Positions 29,020-38,953 of a stretch of DNA of 64,000 nucleotides are shown piece after piece. The stretch's first letter is position 1. Every line of letters starts with the position of its first letter. A model generated the notes under the pieces. The model was not told the DNA's origin. It saw only the letters and a program-made list of their open reading frames with translations, and ran no database searches. The stretch spans positions 57,768 to 121,767 of the forward strand of contig NZ_FUXJ01000012.1 in the NCBI RefSeq assembly GCF_900167045.1, given 5' to 3'. The position numbers were made by a program, and so were the translations under genes. The DNA is from Legionella maceachernii (GTDB lineage: Bacteria > Pseudomonadota > Gammaproteobacteria > Legionellales > Legionellaceae).

Positions 29020-29475
29020 GTGAAGCATCATTTAATCTCAGGGGCTGCTATTTTTCTAGCCTATGGCTTAGCCCAAGCGAATGTTTCTACCATTCTTATA
29101 AAAAATTCAGGTGACGATAACACCAGTCAAATCCGCTTTACATTAAACAATCAAGCCAATGCCGACATCCTGTCTGATTCAACGCTAGTTCCGTCCTTCG
29201 CTAGAGTGGTTGCTGCTCAAGAAGCTGTCACTTTTAATGTTGAAATCCCTGAAGAAGTGGGAACCCAACGCATTCGCTATTCTAACGGCAAGTTAGGCTG
29301 TGACTTTTATATTGATACCCAGAGCCAAAATTCAGGACCCGGTTTTCCACCCGTCTTTTTCTCCTACGTTACAGCAGTACCCATTAGTTTTGACTCACGA
29401 TGCGATGCAACTTCTATTGGCGGAGTAAACCATCTAGCAGTTTCTTTTATGAAATTCTCAGGGAATGGCCAATAA
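29020..29475 (+). CDS. Small secreted protein, function unknown
   Basis: 151 residues from the GTG at 29020, chosen because TAGGGGCG lies just upstream, a strong promoter ends at 28995, and the codon opens a signal peptide (HHLISGAAIFLAYGLAQA, cleavage before NVST). The mature protein is beta-rich with two cysteines. No family recognised. The position of the promoter makes it a single-gene unit. Confidence 0.6.
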   Translation: MKHHLISGAAIFLAYGLAQANVSTILIKNSGDDNTSQIRFTLNNQANADILSDSTLVPSFARVVAAQEAVTFNVEIPEEVGTQRIRYSNGKLGCDFYIDTQSQNSGPGFPPVFFSYVTAVPISFDSRCDATSIGGVNHLAVSFMKFSGNGQ

Positions 29476-29577
29476 GAAGATTCACCCCTTATACATTGCA
29501 TAGGAGTGTATCACTAGAGCAAAAAAGAGCTTTGTTTTTTCAAGCACTTTTCACTGCCACAAAGTGTCTAAAATCCT

Positions 29578-29973
29578 CTAAGGTGGAATGATTGACATCT
29601 TCTGGTCTGCATTAAGCGCTGGCCCTTGACGCGCAGAACAGTGGCTCACTTTCAATGTCTTTTGCGCAGATACCGCGCAAGTTATGAGGTAATCTGACCC
29701 ACTCGCAATAGTGAGCGTTGCTTCACCGGGGATATCACCCTCAACAAAAATTCGATAATTAAAAGGATTCATCATATTCTTTTTAAACATGTCGGACATG
29801 CATTTCGCGAACTCCGCATTCGCCGTATGTTTTACCTCATAGCAATCACGCATAACTTGAATAGCCGCGTTCAAAACAGCCGCGTTTAACTCGTCGGCAG
29901 GAGATGCTAGACTACACAATGGGAGAAATAATAAGACGCCCAATAATCTCGCTTTGGCGTTAAGTAGAAGCAC
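29578..29973 (-). CDS. Small periplasmic protein, unknown
   Basis: 131 residues from a GTG preceded by AAGGA. It has a signal peptide (LLGVLLFLPLCSLA, then SPADE) and four cysteines in the mature part (CYE, KCM, ITCAV, SHCSA) that could form two disulfides. No recognised family. It lies convergent with the preceding secreted protein. Confidence 0.6.
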   Translation of the reverse strand: MLLLNAKARLLGVLLFLPLCSLASPADELNAAVLNAAIQVMRDCYEVKHTANAEFAKCMSDMFKKNMMNPFNYRIFVEGDIPGEATLTIASGSDYLITCAVSAQKTLKVSHCSARQGPALNADQKMSIIPP

Positions 29974-30078
29974 AGTCGTCCTTAGCTTAACGGAGAGAAT
30001 GAATTAATTATAGTTGCTAAATCATTGAACGATCCCATAATTAATTTAAGTGCTTGAGATGCTTAAAGGAAAAATAGG

Positions 30079-30846
30079 ATGACTGCAAAGCAAGTTTCTT
30101 TTGAAAATCAAGAAGGTATATTACTCCAAGGGATCATGGAAACCTCAGACAAAAACACGCCTATCTATGCCATTTTTGCCCACTGTTTTACTTGTTCCAA
30201 AAACTCGATTGCCGCCTCGCGAATCAGTCGCTCTTTAGCCAAAAAGGGAATCAATGTGTTGCGTTTTGATTTTACTGGCCTAGGTGATAGCAGCGGAAAT
30301 TTCTCTGAGACGAATTTCACCTCTAACATTAATGACCTAATGGCGGCTTTCCGTTTCCTGCAAAATCAATTTTATGCACCCAAGGTGCTTATTGGTCATA
30401 GTTTGGGTGGTGCCGCTGTTTTGGCTGCTCTTAATCATCTACCGACGATTGATGTTACGGTGACGATTGGTGCTCCTGCTTACGCCGCGCATGTGACGCA
30501 TAATTTTAATGATAAGCTTTCCGAAATAGAGCAGCAGGGTAAAGCAGAAGTTAATCTGGGCGGCAAACAACTGACACTCACCAAACAATTTCTTGATGAC
30601 TTAGCTCATTATCACAGCCTTTCATTTTTGGGAAAAATCAAAACAGCATTGCTCATTTGCCACTCACCGCTGGACCAGATTGTAGCCATTGAAAACGCAC
30701 AGGAAATTTTTAAAGCCGCAAAACACCCTAAATCTTTTCTCTCATTGGGCCATGCCGATCATTTAATCAGTAAACAAATTGACGCTACCCTTTTAGCAGA
30801 GGTAATCACTGCTTGGAGTACTCGTTGGGTTCAATCGGTCGAATAG
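30079..30846 (+). CDS. Alpha/beta hydrolase
   Basis: 255 residues. The nucleophile elbow GHSLGG (Ser near 114), an oxyanion-type HCFTCSKN after the second strand, and a C-terminal HADHL with the catalytic His are visible. The catalytic Asp is probably in SPLDQIV. The N-terminal sequence resembles the hydrolase half of bifunctional alpha/beta-hydrolase/OsmC proteins, but no OsmC domain follows. Esterase-type activity; substrate unknown. Confidence 0.75.
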   Translation: MTAKQVSFENQEGILLQGIMETSDKNTPIYAIFAHCFTCSKNSIAASRISRSLAKKGINVLRFDFTGLGDSSGNFSETNFTSNINDLMAAFRFLQNQFYAPKVLIGHSLGGAAVLAALNHLPTIDVTVTIGAPAYAAHVTHNFNDKLSEIEQQGKAEVNLGGKQLTLTKQFLDDLAHYHSLSFLGKIKTALLICHSPLDQIVAIENAQEIFKAAKHPKSFLSLGHADHLISKQIDATLLAEVITAWSTRWVQSVE

Positions 30847-30937
30847 ACCATTGGTCCTGTTGCGTATTAAGATACATCATTAGATAATCTAGTCTATCTT
30901 GACTTGCATCAGCGATTTACAGATATGGAGATTCTAA

Positions 30938-31669
30938 ATGCTCAGACGCCTGATTTTCATCCTATTTGCTTACCTACTTATCCCACCTCTGCATGCTGGA
31001 AAAGAAACCATACGCATTGCCCATCAAAATAATTATCCACCCTTTGTCTACGTTAAAAATGGCAAATCAGTGGGTCTGGTGGTTGACATTCTCCAGGCGG
31101 TCGCTACAAAACAAAAAATGAGCATTCACTTTGTCCCCGTTCCTTTTGCGCAAGTACAAAAGGCACTTACAGAGGGACAGGCAGAAGCCATCATGCCTCT
31201 TGCAATTACTTCAGAACGACGAAAATTGTATGACTTTAGCACACCCTTGGTGATGACCGGTGGCGCCCTTTTTGTGAAATCACCAGAACCTACTCCCACC
31301 ACTCTAGCTGCTTTGTCAGGTAAGATTGTTGTTACACCCAAAACAGGCCCTTTTGCCAGTTATATTCAGGAAACTGCCCCAGATATCAATCTCGTTATCA
31401 CCGAAAATTATGAGCGAAGTTTCGATTATATTCTCAGCGGAAAAGCAGATGCGGCAGCGCTTAATTTCCAGGTAGGGAAAGCCATGATTAAGAAAAATTT
31501 CTCCGGTAAAGTGACCATGCCCAGAAAAATGTTCACCGAGCTGCCATTGGCAGTTGCCTTAAAAAAAGGACAGCATCCTGAGTTTTTGCATCGTTTAAAT
31601 GCAGGTCTAGCCATGTTGCGTACTGACGGCACTTTGCAGTGGCTTTATAAAAAATGGAAAATTCGTTAG
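30938..31669 (+). CDS. Periplasmic solute-binding protein (SBP family 3)
   Basis: 243 residues. Signal peptide to about residue 20 (LHAGKE), then IRIAHQNNYPPFVYVKNGKSVGLVVDI, which is the family-3 amino-acid binding-protein opening. TSERRKLYDFSTPL is the family signature. No permease or ATPase is adjacent, so it is an orphan binding protein, possibly used for sensing or as an independent periplasmic enzyme. GGAG lies upstream of the ATG. Confidence 0.8.
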   Translation: MLRRLIFILFAYLLIPPLHAGKETIRIAHQNNYPPFVYVKNGKSVGLVVDILQAVATKQKMSIHFVPVPFAQVQKALTEGQAEAIMPLAITSERRKLYDFSTPLVMTGGALFVKSPEPTPTTLAALSGKIVVTPKTGPFASYIQETAPDINLVITENYERSFDYILSGKADAAALNFQVGKAMIKKNFSGKVTMPRKMFTELPLAVALKKGQHPEFLHRLNAGLAMLRTDGTLQWLYKKWKIR

Positions 31670-31782
31670 AAGGGTAACTTAACTCATTGCATCCAAACTA
31701 TAATTTGAGTAGCTGAGCTCTTAATAAGAAATCATTTTCTGTTAAAAGCTTATTTCTTCACTCTCAAAAGGATAATGCCATC

Positions 31783-32610
31783 ATGTGCCGATTTGTCGCT
31801 TATCTTGGTACTGGAGTTTTACTGGAGCATATCTTAGTCCAGCCAAATAATTCGATCATCATGCAAAGTTTACACGCGCGGGAAAGCACTATTCCTACCA
31901 ATGGGGACGGTTTTGGGGTAGGTTGGTATGCGCCCGAGATTAATCCAGAGCCTGCATTATTCACCTCTGTGTTTCCTGCATGGAATGATCGCAATTTACT
32001 GCAATTAACTGCAAAGATTAAATCACCTTGTTTCTTTGCGCATATTCGCGCAGCGGGAGCCGGCGGTGTAACTACTTACAATTGCCACCCTTTTGTTCAT
32101 GAAAAATGGATGCTGATGCATAACGGTGATATCAGTGATTTTATCTTGGTAAAACGGCATTTGCGCCATTTGCTTGAAGATGATATTTATCATTGGATTC
32201 AAGGTGAAACCGATTCAGAACATTTATTCGCATTATTCTTGCAGTTTGCGCGAGGAAGAGATCTCACTACATTGTCGGTTGTCGCCGATGTTTTACAAGA
32301 GACCATTTTGCAAATTAACGAACTCGTTGAACATTACAGTAAAAACCATGACTCTTATTATAATCTTTGCCTTACCGATGGAAAACGGATTGTTGCCAGT
32401 CGCTATTGCACCGCTAAAGACGAGCAACCTGAAAGTTTGCATTATTTTTCTGGAAAATGCCTTTATCGCCATCTCCATGAAGAACATCACGAAGCCGTGG
32501 TGGTTAGCTCAGAAATACTGACTGATTTTAAAGCCGATTGGCAAACTGTTCCTCCTAATAGCTTTCTATTGGTTGACTACGATCGCAGTATTAAAATACG
32601 TTCCTTTTAA
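31783..32610 (+). CDS. Class II glutamine amidotransferase (YafJ/EgtC-like)
   Basis: 275 residues. Cys2 is the N-terminal nucleophile (MCRFVAYLG), and the glutaminase pocket is built from NGDGFGVGWY, HIRAAG and HNGDISDF. Length and order match YafJ/EgtC/Dug3-like stand-alone amidotransferase folds, which act on gamma-glutamyl compounds. No ergothioneine genes are nearby. AAGGATAATG precedes the ATG. Confidence 0.85.
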   Translation: MCRFVAYLGTGVLLEHILVQPNNSIIMQSLHARESTIPTNGDGFGVGWYAPEINPEPALFTSVFPAWNDRNLLQLTAKIKSPCFFAHIRAAGAGGVTTYNCHPFVHEKWMLMHNGDISDFILVKRHLRHLLEDDIYHWIQGETDSEHLFALFLQFARGRDLTTLSVVADVLQETILQINELVEHYSKNHDSYYNLCLTDGKRIVASRYCTAKDEQPESLHYFSGKCLYRHLHEEHHEAVVVSSEILTDFKADWQTVPPNSFLLVDYDRSIKIRSF

Positions 32611-32695
32611 TTAAGAATTAGGACTTGGCTGAGTAATAGCCGTTTAAAAGTAGATATGCTACATTGATTATTCGTTATTAGCGCAAGAGAATTGC

Positions 32696-33553
32696 ATGCG
32701 GCAGTTTGTTCTTTTTCTTATATCAGTATTTACCCTTATTTCGGTAAGCTCAGCACAAGAAGTACTGACTATAACAATTGATGATCGACAAACCACCTAT
32801 ACCCCCGAAAGTTTATTCAAACATCCGAACCTGGTTATTGTTAAGCAGGTCCATCTACCGACCTACCCTGGCCAATCCTTTGATTTGAAAGCGATTCCTT
32901 TATGCAATTTACTGAACATCAATGATAAAACAGTCGGTAGCATATTGAAAATTCGTGCCTCCGATAAATACGTTTCTTACTTTAACCTGCACCGAATTCA
33001 TCCCTGTGATAAAACCAGAGCCTCAACTGCTTATATTGCCATTGAAGACCCCAATAAGCCTTGGCCTATTGTCAGTAAACTTAAACGTTCAGCAGGACCC
33101 TTTTATTTAATTTGGCAAGGCGAAAAAGTATCGCAAACCGATTGGATTTTTGGAACCGAAGCGATTAGCACCACCACACACAACCCCTTCTCTACCCTTC
33201 TACCGGCTAACAGCACAGGCCAGGAAGCGAAGGGTCTTGAGATCTTTTCCAGCAAATGCGGGGTTTGCCATTCGATTAATCTCGTGGGCAATTTGGAATT
33301 AGGCCCTGACCTTAATTTTCCTATGAATCCTACTGAATATTTTTCCGAAGCTTTATTGCGTCAATTTATTCGTAATCCTCAATCAGTACGCTTTTTAAAA
33401 AACGACAAAATGTTTCCTTTTTCTGAAAAATTGTTACCCAACGAAGAATTGGATGCGATCATCGCCTTTTTAAAATTAATGCGTGCTTATAAAATACAAA
33501 CTGTCCCTAAGAATTTACTTTCGAGCAATGATTCGATGGAATCATTTAAATAA
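32696..33553 (+). CDS. Exported c-type cytochrome with N-terminal extra domain
   Basis: 285 residues. Signal peptide ends near SVSSA (residue 20). Residues 21-165 form a beta-rich domain of the sort found in molybdoenzyme-associated proteins, with two cysteines. A single heme c motif CGVCH occurs at 188-192, with a later Met (DKMFPFS) as the likely second ligand. It should carry electrons in the periplasm. No partner dehydrogenase gene is adjacent, so its donor is unknown. Confidence 0.75.
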   Translation: MRQFVLFLISVFTLISVSSAQEVLTITIDDRQTTYTPESLFKHPNLVIVKQVHLPTYPGQSFDLKAIPLCNLLNINDKTVGSILKIRASDKYVSYFNLHRIHPCDKTRASTAYIAIEDPNKPWPIVSKLKRSAGPFYLIWQGEKVSQTDWIFGTEAISTTTHNPFSTLLPANSTGQEAKGLEIFSSKCGVCHSINLVGNLELGPDLNFPMNPTEYFSEALLRQFIRNPQSVRFLKNDKMFPFSEKLLPNEELDAIIAFLKLMRAYKIQTVPKNLLSSNDSMESFK

Positions 33554-33608
33554 GAAGAGCCCTCATGCGTGCGTTCTGACATGTTCATTTCCTTTCTTCA
33601 CGGGCAGT

Positions 33609-34154
33609 TCACGAAAATGAATTGTCACTTAGTCTATCTTTAATCCGATCAAAGACAGAGGCTTGTATACCAATCTGGAAAAACCCAGAAAAAGTGTATA
33701 ATGGGACATTCATAACTCTGGCAAAAGTATGATAGATCGAATTACTGTTGATGGAGGCTGATAAAGGGATTCTAAATCCACCAGCAGGGTAATTCAGATC
33801 AAGCGCATTGATTGCCTCAACGGCTTTAATTGCCCGCAGCCAATATTGAATACACTTGTCCCCTTCATACACCGTATGATACGCATCGATGGGTAGGGCG
33901 TAATTTCCTCTTTGTAAATGATATTCTCTAGCAAAATGCGCATTATAAATCACACAGTGCGCTTTCAAACTGTGATCTTTCTTATACCCAATAGGGACTA
34001 TTTTACCCGTTTTTCTTGACGTGGCAAGACCGTGCAACTGCGCTATAACGGTGTTGCTTTCACTCTCTCTTAACACCCAAAAATTGTGGGCAAAACACTT
34101 AAGAAATGGAATCGGCAACTTAAACAATGCTGCCTGAATACAATAATTCGACAT
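33609..34154 (-). CDS. Uncharacterised protein
   Basis: 181 residues. HNFWVLRESESNTVIAQLHG near the N-terminus is a pattern I have seen in unannotated proteins of intracellular and plant-associated bacteria, but I cannot name the family. No signal peptide, membrane segment or known catalytic motif. Divergent from purL, with its ATG at 34154. Confidence 0.6.
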   Translation of the reverse strand: MSNYCIQAALFKLPIPFLKCFAHNFWVLRESESNTVIAQLHGLATSRKTGKIVPIGYKKDHSLKAHCVIYNAHFAREYHLQRGNYALPIDAYHTVYEGDKCIQYWLRAIKAVEAINALDLNYPAGGFRIPLSASINSNSIYHTFARVMNVPLYTFSGFFQIGIQASVFDRIKDRLSDNSFS

Positions 34155-34233
34155 GACGGCAAACCTCTGTATTAGTTTCAGTTTAGTTCATTGTGAGGAT
34201 TCCTAATAATTTTTCAAATAAAAACAAAGCGAT

Positions 34234-34262
34234 TTGCTTTTTTTATGCGGAAAGGTTAAAAT
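34234..34262 (+). promoter_or_regulatory. Promoter of the purine operon
   Basis: TTGCTT (34234-34239), 17-bp spacer, TAAAAT (34257-34262). Transcription would start near 34269, 25 bases before the ATG of purL at 34294. It occupies the first codons of the longest open frame, so that longer start is unlikely. I saw no obvious PurR-type palindrome. Confidence 0.5.
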
Positions 34263-34293
34263 ATTGCACGTTTTGTCCAGTCAGTTCCTCAAA

Positions 34294-36633
34294 ATGCAAG
34301 AATCGCCGGATTATTTTGATTTTTCGCAATTGTCCTCGGATGAAATTGCCTGCCTGCTTAAAAAACACCACTTGCGACTTACCGTTGATGAAGCCCTCAC
34401 TATCCAAAATACGCTCTTGAAACGCCCACCTACTTATGCGGAATGCGTCTTGTGGTCTATTCAAGGTTCCGAACATTGCTCATATAAAAGCAGCCGCAAG
34501 CACTTAAACCAATTCATTACCAGTGCGCCTCATGTGATTCTTGGACCCAAAGAAGACGCGGGAATTGTTGCTGTAGCAACCGATAAGCACAATCGACGCT
34601 ACGGGATCGTAGTCAGCCACGAATCGCATAATCATCCTTCACAGCTTGTACCCTATGAGGGCGCGGCCACAGGTGTTGGGGGTAACGTTCGAGATGTTTG
34701 TTGCATGGGCGCTGAGGTGATCGCTGTGGCAGACAGCTTGCGTTTCGGGGATATCAATCGTCCAAAGACGAAATGGCTTCAGCAGGGGGTAGTTCGCGGT
34801 ATTGCAGGGTACGCTAATCCACTCGGCATTCCTAACTTAGCGGGCGATACCTATTATGACGAAGCTTACAATGAGAATTGTTTGGTTACTGTAGTAACGC
34901 TTGGTGTCGTCCGAGAAGATCAAATTATCCATTCATACGCACCAGCCAACGCGCAAGATTACCAATTTATTTTAGTGGGCAAACCCACTGACAACAGTGG
35001 ATTTGGCGGTGCTGCCTTTGCTTCAGCAACGCTCAGCGAAGAAGAGCAAGAAAAAAATAAAGGCGCAGTGCAAGAGCCCAATGCCTTTTTACAGCGGCAT
35101 ATCCTTAAATCGAACTACGCCATGTTTGAATGGTTGCGCGAGAATAATTTAACTGATCGTGTTGGCTTTAAAGACTTAGGCGCAGGTGGCGTTGCCTGTG
35201 CGAGCGTTGAGTTGGCTGAGGCCGCAGGCTATGGCGCGGAAATTAACCTTGACCTTGTGCCCACGAGCATCAAAAATTTATTGCCTGCTGTCGTCTTATG
35301 TTCTGAAACGCAAGAACGATTCATGTGGGTTGTTCCGCAAGATTTAACTGAAATTTTCTTAAACCATTACAACAAACGTTTCGCTTTACCTGAAATTTGT
35401 GATGGTGCACAAGCTACCGTTATCGGTAAGCTGCGACAGGATGGTTTATATGTTGTCAAAGCCAATGGCAAAGAAATTGTATCGGCTAAGGCAGAAGATA
35501 TTACCAAAGGCATTTTATATGATCGTCCCTACTGTGCTAAACAACAGGTCAATACGGAACCCCCGGCTTTTGTCGTTGAAGATTACAACGAACTGCTGCT
35601 TAAGCTCTTAGCGCATGAAAACATCGCTTCGCGCTCCCCCATTTATGAAACATACGATAAACAAGTTCAAGGCCGCTCAGTCATTGAACCGGGATGGGCT
35701 GACGCAGGCGTTATGGCTCCTTTCAATGAAGAGAAGTACCCTGTGGAAATCCGGCAAACAGGCGTTGCCCTGTCCGTTGACCATAACCCACGCTACAATA
35801 AAATTGATGCGTTTTGGGGAGCAGTTAACGCGGTCGTTGAATCCGTGCGTAATGTGGTTGCCGTTGGCGCTTGGCCACTCGCACTAACTGATTGCCTTTG
35901 CTTCGGCAATCCAGAAAACCCAGAGCAAATGGGCGAGTTTGTGGATTCTGTACGTGGCATTACCGAAGCCTGTAAAGCAATTAAGATGCTTGATAATCCG
36001 GAAAGTAGCCTCCCTATTATTTCAGGAAATGTCTCCCTTTATAACGAATCAGCGCAAGGTTCTATTCCTCCGAGCCCTATTATTAGCTGTGTGGGCGCCA
36101 TGACGGATTACACTAAAGCCATTCGTTATGATTTGAAACAGCCTAACTCAATCTTGCTAATGGTTGGCGAGCGCAAAGATGAGTGCGGTGGCAGTGTTTA
36201 TTATCAACTTTATCATCAACTAGGTAGCCGTCTCCCTAAGCCGGACCTCACCGCGTTGACCAACGAAATTGCTGCTGTGCATTTAGCCATTCAAAAAGGG
36301 TTGATTTTATCTGCTCATGACATTGCAGATGGTGGGATCGCTGTGACGCTGGCTGAGATGAGCTTTAACAATAAAATTGGTGTGAACGTGACCATACCCG
36401 GTGACTTACCCAATGATAAAAAACTGTTTTCTGAAAGCGGTGGTTTTGTTCTCGAAGTTTCCCCACAAAATTTAGCCGCAGTTGAACAATTGCTGAATGA
36501 TTATTCTGTGTTCTTTAAAGCGATCGGTGAAACGATGGAAGCACCTCAGTTGATATTCAATTCTATTATCAATTTACCTATCAGTGCAGCAAGTACGGCC
36601 TGGGAAAAAGGTTTAGCTGGGAGACTCATCTAA
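34294..36633 (+). CDS. purL: Phosphoribosylformylglycinamidine (FGAM) synthase, short PurL
   Basis: 779 residues from the ATG at 34294. This is the short, Bacillus/archaeal-type PurL rather than the 1,290-residue fused enzyme of E. coli. The catalytic SHESHNHPSQLVPYEGAATGVGG region (about 120-145) and the ATP-site block GFKDLGAGG are present. Short PurL needs separate PurQ (glutaminase) and PurS subunits, and the purQ gene two positions downstream appears to supply both. The stop shares one base with the purM start. Confidence 0.95.
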   Translation: MQESPDYFDFSQLSSDEIACLLKKHHLRLTVDEALTIQNTLLKRPPTYAECVLWSIQGSEHCSYKSSRKHLNQFITSAPHVILGPKEDAGIVAVATDKHNRRYGIVVSHESHNHPSQLVPYEGAATGVGGNVRDVCCMGAEVIAVADSLRFGDINRPKTKWLQQGVVRGIAGYANPLGIPNLAGDTYYDEAYNENCLVTVVTLGVVREDQIIHSYAPANAQDYQFILVGKPTDNSGFGGAAFASATLSEEEQEKNKGAVQEPNAFLQRHILKSNYAMFEWLRENNLTDRVGFKDLGAGGVACASVELAEAAGYGAEINLDLVPTSIKNLLPAVVLCSETQERFMWVVPQDLTEIFLNHYNKRFALPEICDGAQATVIGKLRQDGLYVVKANGKEIVSAKAEDITKGILYDRPYCAKQQVNTEPPAFVVEDYNELLLKLLAHENIASRSPIYETYDKQVQGRSVIEPGWADAGVMAPFNEEKYPVEIRQTGVALSVDHNPRYNKIDAFWGAVNAVVESVRNVVAVGAWPLALTDCLCFGNPENPEQMGEFVDSVRGITEACKAIKMLDNPESSLPIISGNVSLYNESAQGSIPPSPIISCVGAMTDYTKAIRYDLKQPNSILLMVGERKDECGGSVYYQLYHQLGSRLPKPDLTALTNEIAAVHLAIQKGLILSAHDIADGGIAVTLAEMSFNNKIGVNVTIPGDLPNDKKLFSESGGFVLEVSPQNLAAVEQLLNDYSVFFKAIGETMEAPQLIFNSIINLPISAASTAWEKGLAGRLI

Positions 36634-37676
36634 TGTCAAGTATTGATTATAAAGCGGCAGGTGTAGACGTCGAGGCGGGTAACGAAGCCGTTCGTCGTAT
36701 CAAAAAAGCAGTGGAAACCACCTTTTCCCCTCAAGTATTGACAGGAATTGGTAGCTTCGGTGCCATGTATGACATTAAAAACCTCATGCAGGAGTATGAA
36801 CACCCTGTTCTTGTACAGAGTATTGATGGTGTGGGTACGAAAATGATGGTGGCCAAAATGATGCAAAAATTCGATACGATTGGTATCGATTTAGTCAGCG
36901 CAACGACCAATGACATCATTGTTCTCGGTGCAAAGCCACTCACGCTTCTTGATTACATTGCCAATGATAAGCTAAATCCTGATATTGTTGATCAAATCAT
37001 CCGCGGTATCGTCCTTGCCTGTAAAGAAAATAATATTTCCTTAGTGGGCGGAGAAACCGCCGAAATGCCTGGTACTTATCTTCCTGGCGAAAATGATTTA
37101 GTGGGTGTAATTACAGGTGTAGTAGACAAAGCAAAAGCTATTGAAGGAAAAGGCATTGTTGAAGGGGATATAGTGGCCACTTTTCCCTCCAGCGGTTTAC
37201 ACACGAATGGTTATTCCCTCGCTAGAAAATTGCTTTTTGAGGTGGCTGGATACCGTGTTGAATCACAATTCCACGATTTCACTCACAGTATTGGCGAAGA
37301 GCTGCTCATTCCTCATCTCAATTACACTAACCCTGTTTTAAGTATTTTACAAAAAAACATCCCCATCAAAGGAATGGCTCATATTACAGGGGGAGGGCTG
37401 CTAGAAAATATACCTCGTGTATTACCAAAAAATTGCTCCGTTGAAATTCACAAAAACAAAATTCCTGAACGTCCCCTATTTAATCTTTTACGTAAGCTAG
37501 GTAACTTGAATGATGATCAAATGTACCGCACGTTTAATATGGGAGCAGGATTAGTTCTAATATTGGCGCCAGAGACGCTATCTCCCATTCGTGACGTTTT
37601 AACCCATTTCCCTTCGTTCCCACTCTATGAGATTGGTCGAGTAGTCAAAGGGGATCAACAGGTAAAATTGCTATGA
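36633..37676 (+). CDS. purM: AIR synthetase
   Basis: 347 residues. SYKAAGVDVEAG-type opening (DYKAAGVDVEAGNEA), the VQSIDGVGTKMMVA metal/phosphate element and GGGLLENIPRVLP are standard PurM blocks. It converts FGAM to aminoimidazole ribonucleotide. Its ATG overlaps the purL stop by one base and its TGA overlaps the purQ ATG, so translation is coupled throughout. Confidence 0.96.
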   Translation: MSSIDYKAAGVDVEAGNEAVRRIKKAVETTFSPQVLTGIGSFGAMYDIKNLMQEYEHPVLVQSIDGVGTKMMVAKMMQKFDTIGIDLVSATTNDIIVLGAKPLTLLDYIANDKLNPDIVDQIIRGIVLACKENNISLVGGETAEMPGTYLPGENDLVGVITGVVDKAKAIEGKGIVEGDIVATFPSSGLHTNGYSLARKLLFEVAGYRVESQFHDFTHSIGEELLIPHLNYTNPVLSILQKNIPIKGMAHITGGGLLENIPRVLPKNCSVEIHKNKIPERPLFNLLRKLGNLNDDQMYRTFNMGAGLVLILAPETLSPIRDVLTHFPSFPLYEIGRVVKGDQQVKLL

Positions 37677-38953
37677 TACGAATCGGATTAATTCAATTTC
37701 CAGGGTCAAATTGCGAACGCGAAACCTCGTTAGCAGTGAAACGTGCTGGAATGGAGCCTGTCGAGTTCTTATGGAATGAGCCCTTAGATAAACTCCGTCA
37801 TTTGGACGGTTATATCCTTGTCGGTGGTTTTTCCTATGAAGATCGTTCCCGAGCTGGAATTATTGCCGCCTTAGATCCGGTTATTCAAGAAATCCGAACA
37901 CAAAGCGAAGCAGGAAAGCCGGTATTAGGGATTTGTAATGGCGCTCAAATTCTTGTGGAATCGGGTTTAGTTCCAGGCCTTGAAAAGAATAATGCGCCTA
38001 TTGCTCTCACTGAAAATAAGCGAATATTAGACGGCAAAATTGTAGGAACAGGATTTTATAATGCCTGGGTTCACATGCGCTTAAGTACCCAGCATCAGCA
38101 TAATGCATTCACACGCTACCTTACTCCCATGGATTTTATTCATCTTCCGACTGCTCATGCTGAAGGGCGCTTTCTCATGCCAGAAACGTTGTTAAGCGCG
38201 ATAGAGAATCACGGATTAAATCTTTTTCAATATTGTGATGCGAAAGGGAATGTGATTGATAATTTCCCGATTAATCCTAACGGTTCGATGGGCAATATTG
38301 CAGCCATTAGCAATCTAAAAGGAAATATCTTAGCCATGATGCCTCATCCCGAACGCACTCCAAATGGGGATGCTCTTTTTAAATCGATGCGCGATTATAT
38401 TGCAGACAATCATCACAAAGTAACAACTCATATCCCTACTTCACTTCCACATCCAGCATTAAGAGGAAATGAGCTATTACCTTTTAAAAAAATTCCTGGT
38501 AGCCATTTATGTTTAGTGAAATTAATTATCACCGATAACCAAGCTTTAACAGTGCAAAAAACCCTAAGACGTTTAGGTTTTCCAGTCACCGTGAATCGCT
38601 TTGAGCACTGGGAAATTGATTGCGACTCAGCAGAAGCACTCGACATACTTAAAAAATCCGAGCTCTTGTATTCAGCGCGAAAAGAACGCGAAGTGTCTTC
38701 GAGTGAAGTTTGCACTAACGATACGTTGTCTTTTCTAGTACGCTCTAAAGAAGATCTTAAAGGCCAACAAACGCTGCAAACGCTTAAAACGCACTATTTC
38801 GTCCAGCAGGTCCATCAAATTAAACATGGTGTTGTATGGCAATTTCAATCTGAGGAAGCCGACCTCACAGGGTTAATAGACAATATTTTATTAACTAACA
38901 TTATTGGGAATCCTTATGCTCACGAACACTACCTCTATCCATCCACAGTATGA
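37673..38953 (+). CDS. purQ: PurQ glutaminase with C-terminal PurS-like extension
   Basis: 426 residues, against about 225-260 for ordinary PurQ. Residues 1-247 are the class I amidotransferase: Cys88 in LGICNGAQIL, His215 and Glu217 in MMPHPERTP. Residues about 258-337 (LCLVKLIITDNQALTVQKTL) and 342-422 resemble two PurS-type ferredoxin-like units. The last ends LLTNIIGNPYAHEHYLY, close to the LLANPVIEDY ending of PurS. PurS normally bridges PurQ and short PurL. The ATG overlaps the purM stop (ATGA type). Confidence 0.85.
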   Translation: MIRIGLIQFPGSNCERETSLAVKRAGMEPVEFLWNEPLDKLRHLDGYILVGGFSYEDRSRAGIIAALDPVIQEIRTQSEAGKPVLGICNGAQILVESGLVPGLEKNNAPIALTENKRILDGKIVGTGFYNAWVHMRLSTQHQHNAFTRYLTPMDFIHLPTAHAEGRFLMPETLLSAIENHGLNLFQYCDAKGNVIDNFPINPNGSMGNIAAISNLKGNILAMMPHPERTPNGDALFKSMRDYIADNHHKVTTHIPTSLPHPALRGNELLPFKKIPGSHLCLVKLIITDNQALTVQKTLRRLGFPVTVNRFEHWEIDCDSAEALDILKKSELLYSARKEREVSSSEVCTNDTLSFLVRSKEDLKGQQTLQTLKTHYFVQQVHQIKHGVVWQFQSEEADLTGLIDNILLTNIIGNPYAHEHYLYPSTV

